DNA from: Coprothermobacter sp.
GTDB taxonomy: Bacteria > Coprothermobacterota > Coprothermobacteria > Coprothermobacterales > Coprothermobacteraceae
Direction: 5' to 3'
Assembly (NCBI GenBank): GCA_012842545.1
Contig: DUSQ01000015.1
Span: forward strand, 1-14,849
Length of the DNA stretch: 14,849 nt
The notes under the pieces were generated by a model. It did not search any database. It saw nothing but the letters and a program-made list of their open reading frames with translations, and was not told the DNA's origin. Positions 14,546 through 14,849 of the stretch are shown piece after piece. The translations under genes and the position numbers were made by a program. Numbering within the stretch: the first letter of the stretch is position 1; each line of letters opens with the position of its first letter.

Positions 14546-14849
14546 TACTTAGAATCGTTTCTTCAGAAGCTGGTTCTACTATTATGGTCTGAAAGTTCTT
14601 ATAGAGAACCAGCCCTTTTTTATTCTTTGGATGGCGCCAAACGTTTTTTATCTGCGTGTAGACGACTTCCACCTTGTTTTCTTCGGACTTTGAACTGTGA
14701 AAGGCTGCAATTCTTGCAGCCGCGCGTGCCGTATCATCTGTGAGTGGATTACTCCTAACAACCACATGAGAGCCTGTACCTTCCTTAACGTGAAACCACC
14801 AATGTTCAGGAGCAGATGAAAACGTAACAAAGTCATTTCCCGAGGCGGA
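14538..14849 (-). CDS. rqcH: RqcH/NFACT protein, C-terminal NFACT-R domain (partial)
   Basis: The last 103 codons of a gene entering from the right edge, read on the minus strand to a TAA at 14538-14540. The peptide starts SASGNDFVTFSSAPEHWWF, then HVKEGTGSHVVVRS, followed by an alanine-rich helix (RAAARIAAFHSSKS), VEVVYTQIKNVWRHP and KKGLVLYKNFQTIIVEP. This is the NFACT-R (DUF814) domain that ends RqcH, fibronectin-binding-like and Tae2/NEMF proteins. RqcH binds stalled 50S-peptidyl-tRNA complexes and adds C-terminal alanine tails that mark the nascent chain for degradation. The domain's WFHVK and GSHVV motifs are clear. The gene converges on ctpA with an 8-base overlap, and the ctpA-side terminator lies within its coding region. 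Confidence 0.93.
   Translation of the reverse strand, partial: SASGNDFVTFSSAPEHWWFHVKEGTGSHVVVRSNPLTDDTARAAARIAAFHSSKSEENKVEVVYTQIKNVWRHPKNKKGLVLYKNFQTIIVEPASEETILSTT
14569..14621 (+). terminator. Intrinsic terminator of the plus-strand block, inside rqcH
   Basis: GCTGGTTCT (14569-14577) pairs perfectly with AGAACCAGC (14605-14613). The stem can extend by CTAT/ATAG after a one-base bulge, closing a loop of about 20 bases. CC and a run of six T follow (14616-14621). It lies 24 bases after the ctpA stop and is the only convincing terminator seen for the plus-strand genes after 5064. The same bases encode GLVLYKNFQTIIVEPA of RqcH on the other strand. Confidence 0.8.

Noticed and set aside
14703..14721. 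Perfect 8-base hairpin GGCTGCAA-TTC-TTGCAGCC as a terminator or regulatory site
   Set aside because: No T run follows on either strand; it encodes an alanine-rich helix of RqcH, where repeated GCA/GCC codons can produce such symmetry.

Overview
This is a bacterial chromosomal window made almost entirely of core housekeeping genes packed with small overlaps. GC content looks moderate, and starts are mixed (ATG, GTG, TTG) with clear AGGAGG-type ribosome binding sites. The gene set and order point to a Firmicutes-like Gram-positive or deep-branching anaerobe: an EcfT/TruA junction, a SAM-I riboswitch before metK, the hpf-secA-prfB-ftsE-ftsX-hydrolase-ctp order, a long-form ribosome hibernation factor, and an RqcH-type NFACT protein. 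A Coprothermobacter-like organism is my guess, by inference only; no species marker is visible.

Layout. (1) 1-923, plus: the end of an ECF transporter T component, overlapped by truA. (2) 873-4166, minus: a metK-priA transcription unit with an extended -10 promoter, a SAM-I riboswitch and an intrinsic terminator in its leader. priA overlaps metK by 16 bases and converges on truA with a 51-base overlap. The PriA protein keeps its zinc domain but has lost the helicase ATPase motifs. (3) 4294-5064, plus: a PP2C-family Ser/Thr phosphatase gene with all metal-binding motifs, interrupted by one in-frame TGA. (4) 5088-14621, plus: a promoter, tRNA-Ala(GGC), a gamma-carbonic-anhydrase-like protein, a YitT-family membrane protein, hpf, secA, prfB, ftsE, ftsX, an M23 coiled-coil hydrolase and a ctp protease. 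These are separated by at most about 20 bases or overlap, and no terminator is seen until 14569-14621. (5) 14538-14849, minus: the C-terminal end of an RqcH/NFACT gene, converging on ctp.

Functional logic. The long plus-strand block joins protein export (SecA), translation termination and hibernation (RF2, HPF) and cell-wall division (FtsEX with its likely hydrolase effector and a carboxyl-terminal processing protease). The minus-strand unit joins SAM synthesis to a primosome protein under one SAM-sensing leader. I see no mobile element, CRISPR array, phage gene or wholly unknown gene. The items most worth a second look are the TGA-interrupted phosphatase, the motif-less PriA under SAM riboswitch control, the 19-base palindrome over the metK -35 region, and the secA UGA / prfB UUG overlap.
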